Shown here one piece after another: positions 8,157 through 15,506 of a stretch of 25,708 nucleotides of DNA. The DNA is from CALREA01 sp041674865. GTDB taxonomy: Bacteria; Patescibacteriota; Gracilibacteria; UBA1369; UBA12463. The stretch's first letter is position 1. Each line of letters opens with the position of its first letter. The stretch lies in contig JBAYUX010000013.1 of the NCBI GenBank assembly GCA_041674865.1, positions 1 to 25,708 on the forward strand, written 5' to 3'. The position numbers were made by a program, and so were the translations under genes. The notes beneath the pieces are model-generated. The model did no database searches. It was not told where the DNA came from and was given only the letters and a program-made list of their open reading frames with translations.

Positions 8157-9716
8157 ATGGAATGGCCTCGTTTCGCTAAAAATATATCTCTTGCGGTTAT
8201 ATATGTGCTCGCACTGTCTACGACGGTTGCGTATCTCTTTTTCCCGAGTCAGTTTTCTCAGATAAGGGTCGTTATTTCGGACTTGTCTGGAGTAAAGAAT
8301 GCTCCTGTTCAATCCCAGTCAGGCAAAGAGCTTCATATTGGTCTCGTGCAATATCCTGATACTCTTGAGCCTACAAAGCTTGATCGTTCGACGAGAACGC
8401 TTGCCCTTCAAGTGTATGAGCCGCTTGTACGAACTGATCGTTTTCTTAAGATTGAGCCCGCGCTTGCTCTTTCGTGGGGACGAGTGTCTTTGACGAAGTG
8501 GAGATTTGAGCTTCGTCCAAATGTTGCGTTTCATGATGGAACCATTCTTACGGTTGATGACGTGATAGCAAGTTTCAATCGAGCTGCAAATTATAAAAAT
8601 TCTGATATTAAGGCTCTCGTAAAAGGACTTACCCTTGAGGCTGGATCTGGAAATATTTTTTATATCCTTACGGAAAAACCCGATCCGCTTCTTTTGCAGA
8701 AGATATCAACTGTTTTAATTATTCCGCAAGAATATGAAACAAAATCTACCTTTTCTCCGAGTGGAACTGGTCCATATAAGTTCCTTGCTACAAAACCAAA
8801 CGTGTCGTTTATTTTTCAGTCGGTTTCGAGTTATTGGGGAAGCTCTCCTGTATTTAAAAATGTTGTTTTTTCTTTTTATCCTCGACGTGAAGATCGAGAA
8901 AAGGCCTTGGCTCAAGGTGATGTTGATGTAGCTACCGATGTTCCCCCAGAAAGCATTAAGCGTCTTGAGGGTCAGTCGCTTAAGATTGATGTTCTTCCAA
9001 GCCTTGAAGTTAACTTCTTGTCATTCAATGTTCAGGGAATTTTTAAAAATCCTTCTTTGCGAAGGGCTGTTTCTTTGGGGCTCGATAAGAATGCATTCGT
9101 TGATTTATCTCTCGGATATGCGAATGATGTTAATCAGTATGTGAGTAGCGGAGTCTTTGGATTTAATCCTGCTATTGAGCCATCCCCATACGATCCAGAA
9201 AAGGCTACGGATCTCGTGAAGCGAGTTTCGAGTTTTGACTTGATTCCGATTACGGTGAAATTTGTCGAAGGCCTTGAAACGGCTGGTGATTATATTGCGA
9301 AACAGTTGCAGACAATTGGTTTTAATCCAAAAGTAAGTTATGTTCCTTGGGAGGATTTTAAAAATAATCTTGCTGCAAATGATAGCGATCTCTACTTTTT
9401 CGGATGGAAATCGGATTTAGGATCTGCCGCAGATTTCTATCTTAATGCGGTACATACTCGCGATGAGAAGAGTGATCTTGGACTTTACAATGCTGGAGGA
9501 TTTTCCAATCCAGACGTAGATCAAATGATTGAAGATGCTGTTACGCAATTTGATGCTAAAAAGCGCGTTAAGGCTTATCAGGCAATTATGAAAATGATCG
9601 TGAATCAATTCTATGGTATTCCACTTTTTGAATCTGAAACGCTTTATGCATCATCTCTCTCTGTTCATTTTCAGCCTCGTGTTGATGGGTATATTTTAGC
9701 CTCTGATATTTACTAA
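8157..9716 (+). CDS. Membrane-anchored family 5 extracellular solute-binding protein
   Basis: 519 residues. Eight or so cytoplasmic residues precede one hydrophobic helix (about 9-30, NISLAVIYVLALSTTVAYLF). No lipobox cysteine is present, so it is an uncleaved anchor rather than a lipoprotein. The body fits the DppA/OppA-type SBP_bac_5 fold: QVYEPLVRTDRFLKIEPALA near 86-105, the family signature WRFELRPNVAFHDG near 118-131 followed by TVDDVIASF, and FKNPSLRRAVSLGLDKNAF near 297-315. Family members bind peptides, nickel or other small solutes. No ABC permease or ATPase lies nearby. The next gene, a sensor-type phosphatase, starts 2 bases after the stop, so a sensing role is likely; the ligand is unknown. 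Confidence 0.9.
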   Translation: MEWPRFAKNISLAVIYVLALSTTVAYLFFPSQFSQIRVVISDLSGVKNAPVQSQSGKELHIGLVQYPDTLEPTKLDRSTRTLALQVYEPLVRTDRFLKIEPALALSWGRVSLTKWRFELRPNVAFHDGTILTVDDVIASFNRAANYKNSDIKALVKGLTLEAGSGNIFYILTEKPDPLLLQKISTVLIIPQEYETKSTFSPSGTGPYKFLATKPNVSFIFQSVSSYWGSSPVFKNVVFSFYPRREDREKALAQGDVDVATDVPPESIKRLEGQSLKIDVLPSLEVNFLSFNVQGIFKNPSLRRAVSLGLDKNAFVDLSLGYANDVNQYVSSGVFGFNPAIEPSPYDPEKATDLVKRVSSFDLIPITVKFVEGLETAGDYIAKQLQTIGFNPKVSYVPWEDFKNNLAANDSDLYFFGWKSDLGSAADFYLNAVHTRDEKSDLGLYNAGGFSNPDVDQMIEDAVTQFDAKKRVKAYQAIMKMIVNQFYGIPLFESETLYASSLSVHFQPRVDGYILASDIY

Positions 9717-9718
9717 TC

Positions 9719-11290
9719 ATGTTTTCACTTCGCCAAAAACTCGTTGCTGCTATAACGCTCCTCATCGTAATTATTCTCGGTGCAGCTGCATATTTCTTTG
9801 TGCAAGAAAAAGAGTCTGGTTTGGTTCAGGATTCATATTATTCTGCGAAGAGTTTTGCTGAGATGCAGACAGATGCTTTGGTTGATAATTATGAGCAATA
9901 TTGGTTACAGAAAAATTCTATTCGGTTTAATCAGGAAGTTCAAAACACTCTCAGAAAGAGCGACATCATTCCTTCTGTAAAGATCTATGCTTTTTCCGGA
10001 GAGCTTCTTTATAGCTCTTCTGTTGATCGTGAAGTTTATACGGGACAACCTCGCGTAGAACAGGATTCTACTGTGCTTTCTCAGGTACAATCAAAAATGA
10101 TATCTGTAAGAACGGAACTTGGTTCTGTGTATTTCTTGAAACAAAAAGATACTGGAGAAGTTAGTTATGTTAATAGAACGGGTTCCCCTATATCTCCACT
10201 CAACACTTCTGATCGATTGAGTAATATTGCGGTTTCTGCTCGTGATCAATATACCGTGGTCTATTCTATTTCATATGATTCACTTTCTGGTCGTATTGAT
10301 GATATTCGAAATCGAATGATTGGACTCGCTATTCTTGGTATTCTCCTTGGTATTCTTTTTGCCTGGGTATTTGCTTCGAGGATTGCGGTGTCTATTCAGT
10401 CCCTCGTCGGCGGTGCTGCGATTATTGCGAAGGGTGACTTCTCATATCGAACCGATATTCATACGGGTGATGAGCTTGAAGTTTTGGGTTCTGCATTTAA
10501 TACGATGGCCGAGGAAGTTGATCGACGTACCAAAAATATGGTGTATCAGGAACGCGTTACAAAAGAACTCGAACTTGCTTCAAAGATTCAGACAGAAATT
10601 CTTCCTCGAACATTGCCAGTGATTCCGAGTCTTGATATTTCTGCGGGAATTATTCCTGCGGAAGAAGTTGGTGGTGACTGCTATGACTTTCTTGAAACAC
10701 ATGAAGGCAAGATGGTTTTTTATCTTGGTGATGTGACCGGACACGGAGTTCCTGCGGGTATTATGGTGTCGGTTGCCAATGCGATCATGTTTTATTTGTC
10801 ACAGAAGATGCCAATTCTTCAAACGATGATTGAGGCGAATACCGTCATCAAGGCGAAGAGTGCAAATAATATGTTTATGACGCTTGCTATGTTGCAGTGG
10901 GACGATCCTGCGAAAAAACTTACATACGTCAATGCTGGCCATGAGCCACTTCTTGTCTATAGCGCTGCAAAAAAATCTGTTGATGAAATTGTTGGCGGAG
11001 GAATGGCGCTTGGTATGCTTCCTGATAACTCAAAAATTTTGAAAGAAATGACTGTTGGGTTTGAGGTAGGGGATTGCCTTGTGATCTACAGTGATGGCCT
11101 TCCTGAGTGCTGGAAAGATGAAAAAGAAAACTTCGGCATGGGTCGCTTGAAAAAAGCGGTTACAGAGTATGCCAGCCTTCCATCTGCCCTCGCAATTCGA
11201 AATGCAATCTTGTCTGAGATCAAACAGTTTGCCGGTACGTACAAGCAAATGGATGATATGACGATCGTTGTTGTGAAACGTAAAAAATAA
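9719..11290 (+). CDS. Transmembrane HAMP-domain SpoIIE/RsbU-type protein phosphatase
   Basis: 523 residues. TM1 (8-27), an extracellular sensor region (28-198), TM2 (200-220), HAMP (about 221-272), a coiled linker with KELELASKIQTEILPRTLP (282-300), then a PPM-type phosphatase domain. Metal-binding acidic motifs are intact: GGDCYDF (D320), GDVTGHG (D338), YSDGLPE (D459) and MDDMT (D512/D513), with NAGHEPLL (405-412) between. In other bacteria such enzymes dephosphorylate anti-sigma-factor antagonists (STAS proteins). No STAS, anti-sigma kinase or sigma gene is seen here. It is translationally close to the solute-binding protein gene (2-base gap) and to the next gene (2-base gap), which suggests one signalling unit. 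Confidence 0.93.
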   Translation: MFSLRQKLVAAITLLIVIILGAAAYFFVQEKESGLVQDSYYSAKSFAEMQTDALVDNYEQYWLQKNSIRFNQEVQNTLRKSDIIPSVKIYAFSGELLYSSSVDREVYTGQPRVEQDSTVLSQVQSKMISVRTELGSVYFLKQKDTGEVSYVNRTGSPISPLNTSDRLSNIAVSARDQYTVVYSISYDSLSGRIDDIRNRMIGLAILGILLGILFAWVFASRIAVSIQSLVGGAAIIAKGDFSYRTDIHTGDELEVLGSAFNTMAEEVDRRTKNMVYQERVTKELELASKIQTEILPRTLPVIPSLDISAGIIPAEEVGGDCYDFLETHEGKMVFYLGDVTGHGVPAGIMVSVANAIMFYLSQKMPILQTMIEANTVIKAKSANNMFMTLAMLQWDDPAKKLTYVNAGHEPLLVYSAAKKSVDEIVGGGMALGMLPDNSKILKEMTVGFEVGDCLVIYSDGLPECWKDEKENFGMGRLKKAVTEYASLPSALAIRNAILSEIKQFAGTYKQMDDMTIVVVKRKK

Positions 11291-11292
11291 AT

Positions 11293-11820
11293 ATGAAACC
11301 ATCTTCTGCTCCATTCAATTATCGTGATAGCAAAGAGTCTCGTGATGCAATACGCAATCAGTATCTCTATTATGGTCCTTCAAAAGCGATGGATTCAATA
11401 TATTCTGACTTGCGTACAATAATTAAAAATCAAGGAAGCCATCCGTCTCCTGAAGATATCGAATATATCGATTTTCTTTCAGAGGTTGTCGTACATCTTT
11501 CTCGACTTTCTTTTACCTCTCGCGATATCGAGCGAACTTTATCCTTCAAGAGGGAGTGTTTTGATCTTCTTAATAAAGATCCATCTTTTTATGAAGAAGT
11601 TGGGGCCACTACTCCCTATAGCAAGACAGTTCGACGATTTTATAATACTCTTTACATTCTCAATCCTGTTGAGTCTTATTCCGAGAGCCCCATCACTTTT
11701 CCTGATGGTCGGATGACCTATATTTTGGAAGGTGTGTTAAATTTTGCCGATAGGATTGAACAGGCGCTCGAAAATATGGCTTCTCGTAGAGAAGAAAGAA
11801 AACAAAAGAAGCATCAATAG
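11293..11820 (+). CDS. Unknown soluble helical protein, third gene of the phosphatase operon
   Basis: 175 residues with no transmembrane helix or signal peptide. Mostly predicted helical, with a polar N-terminus (FNYRDSKESRDAIRNQYLYY), a segment DIERTLSFKRECFDLLNKD in the middle, and a basic tail MASRREERKQKKHQ. I do not recognise a family. It begins 2 bases after the phosphatase stop and is almost certainly cotranscribed. It is therefore a candidate partner or substrate of the phosphatase, which is inference from position only. It ends 20 bases from the convergent glyA stop. Confidence 0.75.
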   Translation: MKPSSAPFNYRDSKESRDAIRNQYLYYGPSKAMDSIYSDLRTIIKNQGSHPSPEDIEYIDFLSEVVVHLSRLSFTSRDIERTLSFKRECFDLLNKDPSFYEEVGATTPYSKTVRRFYNTLYILNPVESYSESPITFPDGRMTYILEGVLNFADRIEQALENMASRREERKQKKHQ

Positions 11821-11824
11821 TTTT

Positions 11825-11847
11825 GCAATATCCGCTACGGTTATTGC
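11825..11847. terminator. Hairpin between the convergent phosphatase operon and glyA
   Basis: GCAATA-T-CCG, loop CTA, CGG-T-TATTGC: 9 pairs with one T-T mismatch. It covers the glyA stop codon. There is no strong T tract on either side, so termination is uncertain. Confidence 0.35.
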
Positions 11848-13097
11848 TTAATGCCTGGCACTGGAAACTTTGCACAAACGTCCTTGACCTCTGCCTTGAG
11901 TTCGGTGAGCTTTGCGGCGTCCTGCCAGTTCGTGACAGCATCGTTGATGACGCGGGCGAGCCACTTCATCTCAGCCTCTTTCATGCCACGAGTTGTGATG
12001 GCTGGAGTTCCGAGACGGATTCCAGATGGATCCATAGGGGAGCGCTTGTCGAATGGAACGGTGTTTTTGTTGACGGTAATTCCAGCGAGATCGAGCGCTT
12101 CTTGAGCCTGCTTTCCAGTGACGTTCTTATTGGTGAGATCGATGAGCATAAGGTGGTTGTCTGTTCCTCCACTCATAATGTCGAATCCGAAGTTCATGAG
12201 TTCTGCTGCGAGAGTTTGTGCGTTGAGGATGATCTGCTTGGCATACTCTTTGAATGATGGCTCAAGGGCTTCCTTGTAGGCGATAGCTTTTGCGGCGATG
12301 GCATGTTCGTGTGGGCCACCCTGAAGGCCAGGGAAGACGGCGCGATCGATAGCCTTGGCATATTTCTCTTTGCACATGATCATCGCGCCTCGAGGTCCAC
12401 GAAGTGTCTTGTGCGTTGTTGTCGTGACGACGTCACAGTATGGAACTGGATTTTCAAGAGCGCCTCCGGCGATCAATCCTGCGATGTGTGCGATATCGGC
12501 CATCAAAATTGCTCCAACCTCATCCGCGATTTCTCGGAATCTCTTCCACTCGAGTGACCTCGAATATGCAGAGAATCCTGCGATAATAAGTTTTGGTTTG
12601 TGCTCGAGAGCAAGTGCGCGAACTTTGTCCATGTCGATTCGCTTCGTAACCTCATCAACTTCGTAAGCGACAACCTTGTATGACTTTCCAGAAAAGCTGA
12701 TTGGTAGGCCATGCGTGATGTGTCCTCCGTGATCGAGCTTGAGTCCCATGATCGTATCTCCGAAGTTCAAAAGCGCGAAATAGACGGCTGTATTTGCTGG
12801 TGAGCCTGAGTATGGTTGAACGTTGATATGTTCTGCGCCGAAGAGCTGTTTCGCTCGGTCGATAGCGAGATTTTCTACGACATCGACAAATTCTTGTCCG
12901 CCGTAATATCGCTTGCCTGGATATCCTTCTGAATATTTGTTGGTGAAAACAGAGCCCATTGCCTCAAGAACCGCCTCGGAAACATAGTTCTCTGATGGAA
13001 TAAGTTCGAGACCTTCTGACTGTCGTACCTCTTCGTGCATGAGCGCCTCTGCGACAGCTGGATCGTAGGCCTGGATAGCAGGATGAACATTGGACAT
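11841..13097 (-). CDS. glyA: Serine hydroxymethyltransferase
   Basis: 418 residues, the usual length. It interconverts serine and glycine with transfer of a one-carbon unit to tetrahydrofolate. Family signs: the N-terminal SEGLELIPSENYVS, the YPGKRYYGGQEFVD segment (59-73), LDHGGHITHG (121-130), and the PLP-lysine motif TTTTHKTLRGPRG, with K230 forming the Schiff base. It follows the 5-formyl-THF cyclo-ligase gene by 36 bases on the same strand. SHMT also produces 5-formyl-THF as a side reaction, so the pair makes metabolic sense. TTAACCCCC lies 6 bases ahead of the ATG; no Shine-Dalgarno. Confidence 0.98.
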   Translation of the reverse strand: MSNVHPAIQAYDPAVAEALMHEEVRQSEGLELIPSENYVSEAVLEAMGSVFTNKYSEGYPGKRYYGGQEFVDVVENLAIDRAKQLFGAEHINVQPYSGSPANTAVYFALLNFGDTIMGLKLDHGGHITHGLPISFSGKSYKVVAYEVDEVTKRIDMDKVRALALEHKPKLIIAGFSAYSRSLEWKRFREIADEVGAILMADIAHIAGLIAGGALENPVPYCDVVTTTTHKTLRGPRGAMIMCKEKYAKAIDRAVFPGLQGGPHEHAIAAKAIAYKEALEPSFKEYAKQIILNAQTLAAELMNFGFDIMSGGTDNHLMLIDLTNKNVTGKQAQEALDLAGITVNKNTVPFDKRSPMDPSGIRLGTPAITTRGMKEAEMKWLARVINDAVTNWQDAAKLTELKAEVKDVCAKFPVPGIKQ

Positions 13098-13103
13098 GAG
13101 AAA

Positions 13104-13112
13104 GGGGGTTAA
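13104..13112 (-). promoter_or_regulatory. TTAACCCCC leader motif of glyA
   Basis: Minus strand TTAACCCCC, 6 bases ahead of the glyA ATG. The same element at the same spacing precedes the gene at 22599, and a TTAACCCC copy precedes purB. Confidence 0.4.
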
Positions 13113-13133
13113 AAGAATGTATGAAGGAGATTT

Positions 13134-13700
13134 CTATAACGCTTTGTAGGTTTTCTTCTCGGTCAAAATGGTACCTATTGGCACATCGTGTTCGTGCCGT
13201 GGGACAGCATGCAGGATTTGGAATTCGTATGCAAGCGCTATGCTTTGACAGTGGAGTTTTTTCAGTAGACGGTCGTAATAACCATGTCCAAATCCAAGAC
13301 GGTTACCTTGTTTGTCGAAGGCAATTCCTGGAATGATGGCGAGATCGATCTCGTCTGGGTTGATTGTCGGACAGGACTTTTTTGGCTCGGGGAATTTGAA
13401 ATCACAGAGCTCAGTGTCTTCTTCGCTGGTGATAATTTTGAGCGTGATAGATTTGTCTTTTTTGTTCGTGACTGGGAGTGCGACCGTTTTTCCCTTTTTA
13501 AGGAGGTTTTCGATAAGTGGCCAGGTATCAATTTCTTTCTCGTGAGGCATTGGAGCGTACAGCAAAACCACTTCTGCGGTTTTCCATGCAGAGAGTTTTT
13601 GTAGTTTTCGACGTATCACTGCATCCTTTTCTTTTTTAGTAAGTTCAGGATGATTTTTTCTTTCGGCTCGAATCGCTTGCCTGATGACCTGTTTTTCCAT
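13134..13700 (-). CDS. 5-formyltetrahydrofolate cyclo-ligase
   Basis: 188 residues, normal for the family (MTHFS, YgfA/Fau). It uses ATP to turn 5-formyl-THF into 5,10-methenyl-THF, returning an inhibitory folate to the active pool. Family marks are the basic N-terminus with KQVIRQAIRAERK, LYAPMPHEKEIDTWPLI near 47-63, and the signature GIAFDKQGNRLGFGHGYYDR near 130-149. It lies 36 bases ahead of glyA and probably shares its transcript. An extended -10 lies at 13746-13754. ATG 13700 gives the usual N-terminus; no Shine-Dalgarno. Confidence 0.93.
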   Translation of the reverse strand: MEKQVIRQAIRAERKNHPELTKKEKDAVIRRKLQKLSAWKTAEVVLLYAPMPHEKEIDTWPLIENLLKKGKTVALPVTNKKDKSITLKIITSEEDTELCDFKFPEPKKSCPTINPDEIDLAIIPGIAFDKQGNRLGFGHGYYDRLLKKLHCQSIALAYEFQILHAVPRHEHDVPIGTILTEKKTYKAL

Positions 13701-13745
13701 GGCGATCCAATTTAATCACGTTTTGACTATTTTGTCAGCTTGAAA

Positions 13746-13754
13746 ATTGTAACA
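13746..13754 (-). promoter_or_regulatory. Extended -10 of the cyclo-ligase/glyA unit
   Basis: Minus strand TGTTACAAT (hexamer 13751-13746), start near 13739, leader about 39 bases. A small inverted repeat TGAC-N6-GTCA (13724-13737) lies just inside the transcript. Confidence 0.45.
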
Positions 13755-13801
13755 GATGGCCTACACTGTCGTACACGTGATGTGATACTTTTTATATTCT
13801 T

Positions 13802-13807
13802 TATATT
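13802..13807 (+). promoter_or_regulatory. -10 element of the HtrA gene, near-leaderless
   Basis: TATATT ends 9 bases before ATG 13817, so transcription would begin within a few bases of the start codon. A second TATATT lies at 13793-13798. No clear -35. Confidence 0.4.
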
Positions 13808-13816
13808 TTCCTTATT

Positions 13817-15064
13817 ATGGAACATCTAACCGAGAAAAAGCTTTTAACATATGCTCTTGTAGTAGCCGTTTTATCCGGTGTTGTTGGTGGATCGATAGGG
13901 TATAAGCTTGCCTCACGAGATGGCGTTCAACCTCTTAAAAATGTTACTGAAGAGCATAAATATATAGAAGAATCTGATTATACGAGTGCTATTCAAAAAG
14001 TAAGCCCGGCCGTTGTCTCTATTATTGAGTCAAAAAATGTTCAGGCCTATAGTCAACAACCAAATCTCTTTTTCCAGGGCGATCCGTTCTTTCAGCAGTT
14101 CTTTGGTCAGCAGTTTGGTGCGCCTCAGCAACAGCAAAAGCAGTCAAAGCCTTCTACGAAGAAGCAGCAGGTTGGGGGAGGAAGTGGATTTATTGTGACG
14201 AGTGACGGTTTGGTTATTACCAATCGACACGTCGTGAATGATGAAAGTGCTGATTATGCTGTTATTTTGAGCGATGGTCGCCAGTTCAAGGGCGTTGTTG
14301 TTAGTAAGGACACATTGAACGATCTTGCAGTTATTCAGATCAAACCAAAAGATGACGGATCTTCCCCAAAGATCAGTTCGCTTCCAGTTGTTGAGTTTGG
14401 AGATTCTGATTCCTTGAAAGTTGGCCAGAGAGTTCTTGCTATTGGTAATGCGCTCGGCGAGTACCAGAATACCGTTACGGCTGGAATTATTAGTGCCAAG
14501 GGACGTCAGATCACGGCCAATGATGGCGCTGGAGGTAATGAGACTTTGTCAGGACTTCTTCAGACCGATGCGGCTATCAACCCAGGAAATTCTGGCGGAC
14601 CACTTGTTAACATGAAGGGTCAGGTTGTTGGTGTGAACGTTGCGATTGCGGCTTCTGCGAATAGTATCGGTTTTGCTATTCCATTTAATGACGTGGCTCC
14701 GGTCGTCGACAGCGTTCAGAAGACAGGAAAAATTGTTCGACCGTTTGCCGGTGTTCGGTATCAGATTCTCACAGAGGATCGGGCAAAGGAACTTCAGCTT
14801 CAAGGTGTCACAGACGGCGCTCTTTTGGTAGGGGATGATACAGTTGGTAAGTTTGCAGTTATCCCTGGCGGTCCTGCCGACAAGGCAGGTCTCAAAAAAG
14901 GCGATGTTATCCTCGAAGTTGATGGCAATAAGATCAATGAACAGTTTGGTTTTCAGCAGGCTATTCGAAATAAAAAGCCAGGCGACAAAGTTCAGCTTAA
15001 GGTCTGGTCAAGCGGCAAGACGGTTGATAAAACAATGACGCTTGGCGAGGCTCCTCAGCAGTAG
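13817..15064 (+). CDS. HtrA/DegP-like membrane-anchored serine protease with one PDZ domain
   Basis: 415 residues. One N-terminal transmembrane anchor (about 9-28), then an extracellular trypsin-like domain with the triad H138 (ITNRHVV), D169 (LNDLAVIQI) and S259 (INPGNSGGPL). A single C-terminal PDZ domain lies at about 306-410 (VIPGGPADKAGLKKGDVILE). The layout is that of anchored HtrA/DegS-type quality-control proteases. Between the anchor and the catalytic core sits a low-complexity Q/F-rich linker (about 80-118, FFQQFFGQQFGAPQQQQKQ). It is a single-gene unit, followed by two tRNAs. Confidence 0.96.
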   Translation: MEHLTEKKLLTYALVVAVLSGVVGGSIGYKLASRDGVQPLKNVTEEHKYIEESDYTSAIQKVSPAVVSIIESKNVQAYSQQPNLFFQGDPFFQQFFGQQFGAPQQQQKQSKPSTKKQQVGGGSGFIVTSDGLVITNRHVVNDESADYAVILSDGRQFKGVVVSKDTLNDLAVIQIKPKDDGSSPKISSLPVVEFGDSDSLKVGQRVLAIGNALGEYQNTVTAGIISAKGRQITANDGAGGNETLSGLLQTDAAINPGNSGGPLVNMKGQVVGVNVAIAASANSIGFAIPFNDVAPVVDSVQKTGKIVRPFAGVRYQILTEDRAKELQLQGVTDGALLVGDDTVGKFAVIPGGPADKAGLKKGDVILEVDGNKINEQFGFQQAIRNKKPGDKVQLKVWSSGKTVDKTMTLGEAPQQ

Positions 15065-15132
15065 CCTTATTTTGAGAGGCCCTAGCTTTAAAAAATCTCT
15101 TTGAAATTCAGGCAAATTGTATTACTCTATGC

Positions 15133-15178
15133 ACGCGGTCTGACCTAGATTATATATTATCAAGGCATCAGACCGCGT
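15133..15178. repeat. 11-bp perfect inverted repeat flanking the tRNA-Leu promoter region
   Basis: ACGCGGTCTGA (15133-15143) and TCAGACCGCGT (15168-15178) are exact inverse copies, 24 bases apart. The spacer contains TATATATTAT, a good -10, so transcription of the tRNAs could start near the second arm. No T tract follows, so it is not an intrinsic terminator. It may be an operator with two half-sites, or a hairpin in an HtrA read-through transcript. Confidence 0.6.
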
Positions 15179-15195
15179 TGTGTATTCAGCAATGT

Positions 15196-15281
15196 GCCGA
15201 GGTGGCGAAATGGCAGACGCACTACCTTGAGGTGGTAGCGAGAGCAATCTTGTAAGGGTTCAAGTCCCTTCCTCGGCACCA
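15196..15281 (+). tRNA. tRNA-Leu (anticodon GAG)
   Basis: Acceptor GCCGAGG (15196-15202) pairs with CCTCGGC (15271-15277), then A and an encoded CCA. The anticodon stem CTACC/GGTAG holds the loop TTGAGGT, anticodon GAG. The long variable arm marks a class II tRNA; total length is 86 bases. Confidence 0.95.
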
Positions 15282-15320
15282 GAAAGTTTTCTTTCTGTGG
15301 AAGCAGAAAATACACATCGT

Positions 15321-15396
15321 GGACGCTTAGCTCAGTTGGTAGAGCATCTCGTTTACACCGAGAGGGTCATAGGTTCGAGTCCTATAGCGTCCACCA
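15321..15396 (+). tRNA. tRNA-Val (anticodon TAC)
   Basis: Acceptor GGACGCT (15321-15327) pairs with AGCGTCC (15386-15392), then A and CCA. The anticodon loop TTTACAC gives TAC, and the T arm ATAGGTTCGAGTCCTAT is intact. It lies 39 bases after tRNA-Leu and is probably cotranscribed. No clear terminator is visible downstream. Confidence 0.95.
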
Positions 15397-15458
15397 GGTT
15401 TATATTTGGTTATTTCAAGTTATCCTCTGATGATTGTTTTTTAGTCAGTTTTGCCGTA

Positions 15459-15487
15459 TTGACAGAATCTTGAATTTGTCCTACTTT
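15459..15487 (+). promoter_or_regulatory. Promoter of the lipoprotein gene
   Basis: Perfect -35 TTGACA (15459-15464), 17-base spacer, TACTTT (15482-15487). Start near 15494, a 13-base leader to ATG 15507. This decides the start: the in-frame TTG at 15486 lies inside the -10. Confidence 0.7.
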
Positions 15488-15506
15488 GGGCTACTTGAAT
15501 AATCAT

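Noticed and set aside
11823..12557. Rightward open frames opposite glyA
   Set aside because: Shadows of glyA; sequence shows no family features and lacks promoters.
15486..15506. TTG start for the lipoprotein
   Set aside because: It lies inside the -10 hexamer of the TTGACA promoter; ATG 15507 also gives a typical lipoprotein signal peptide.
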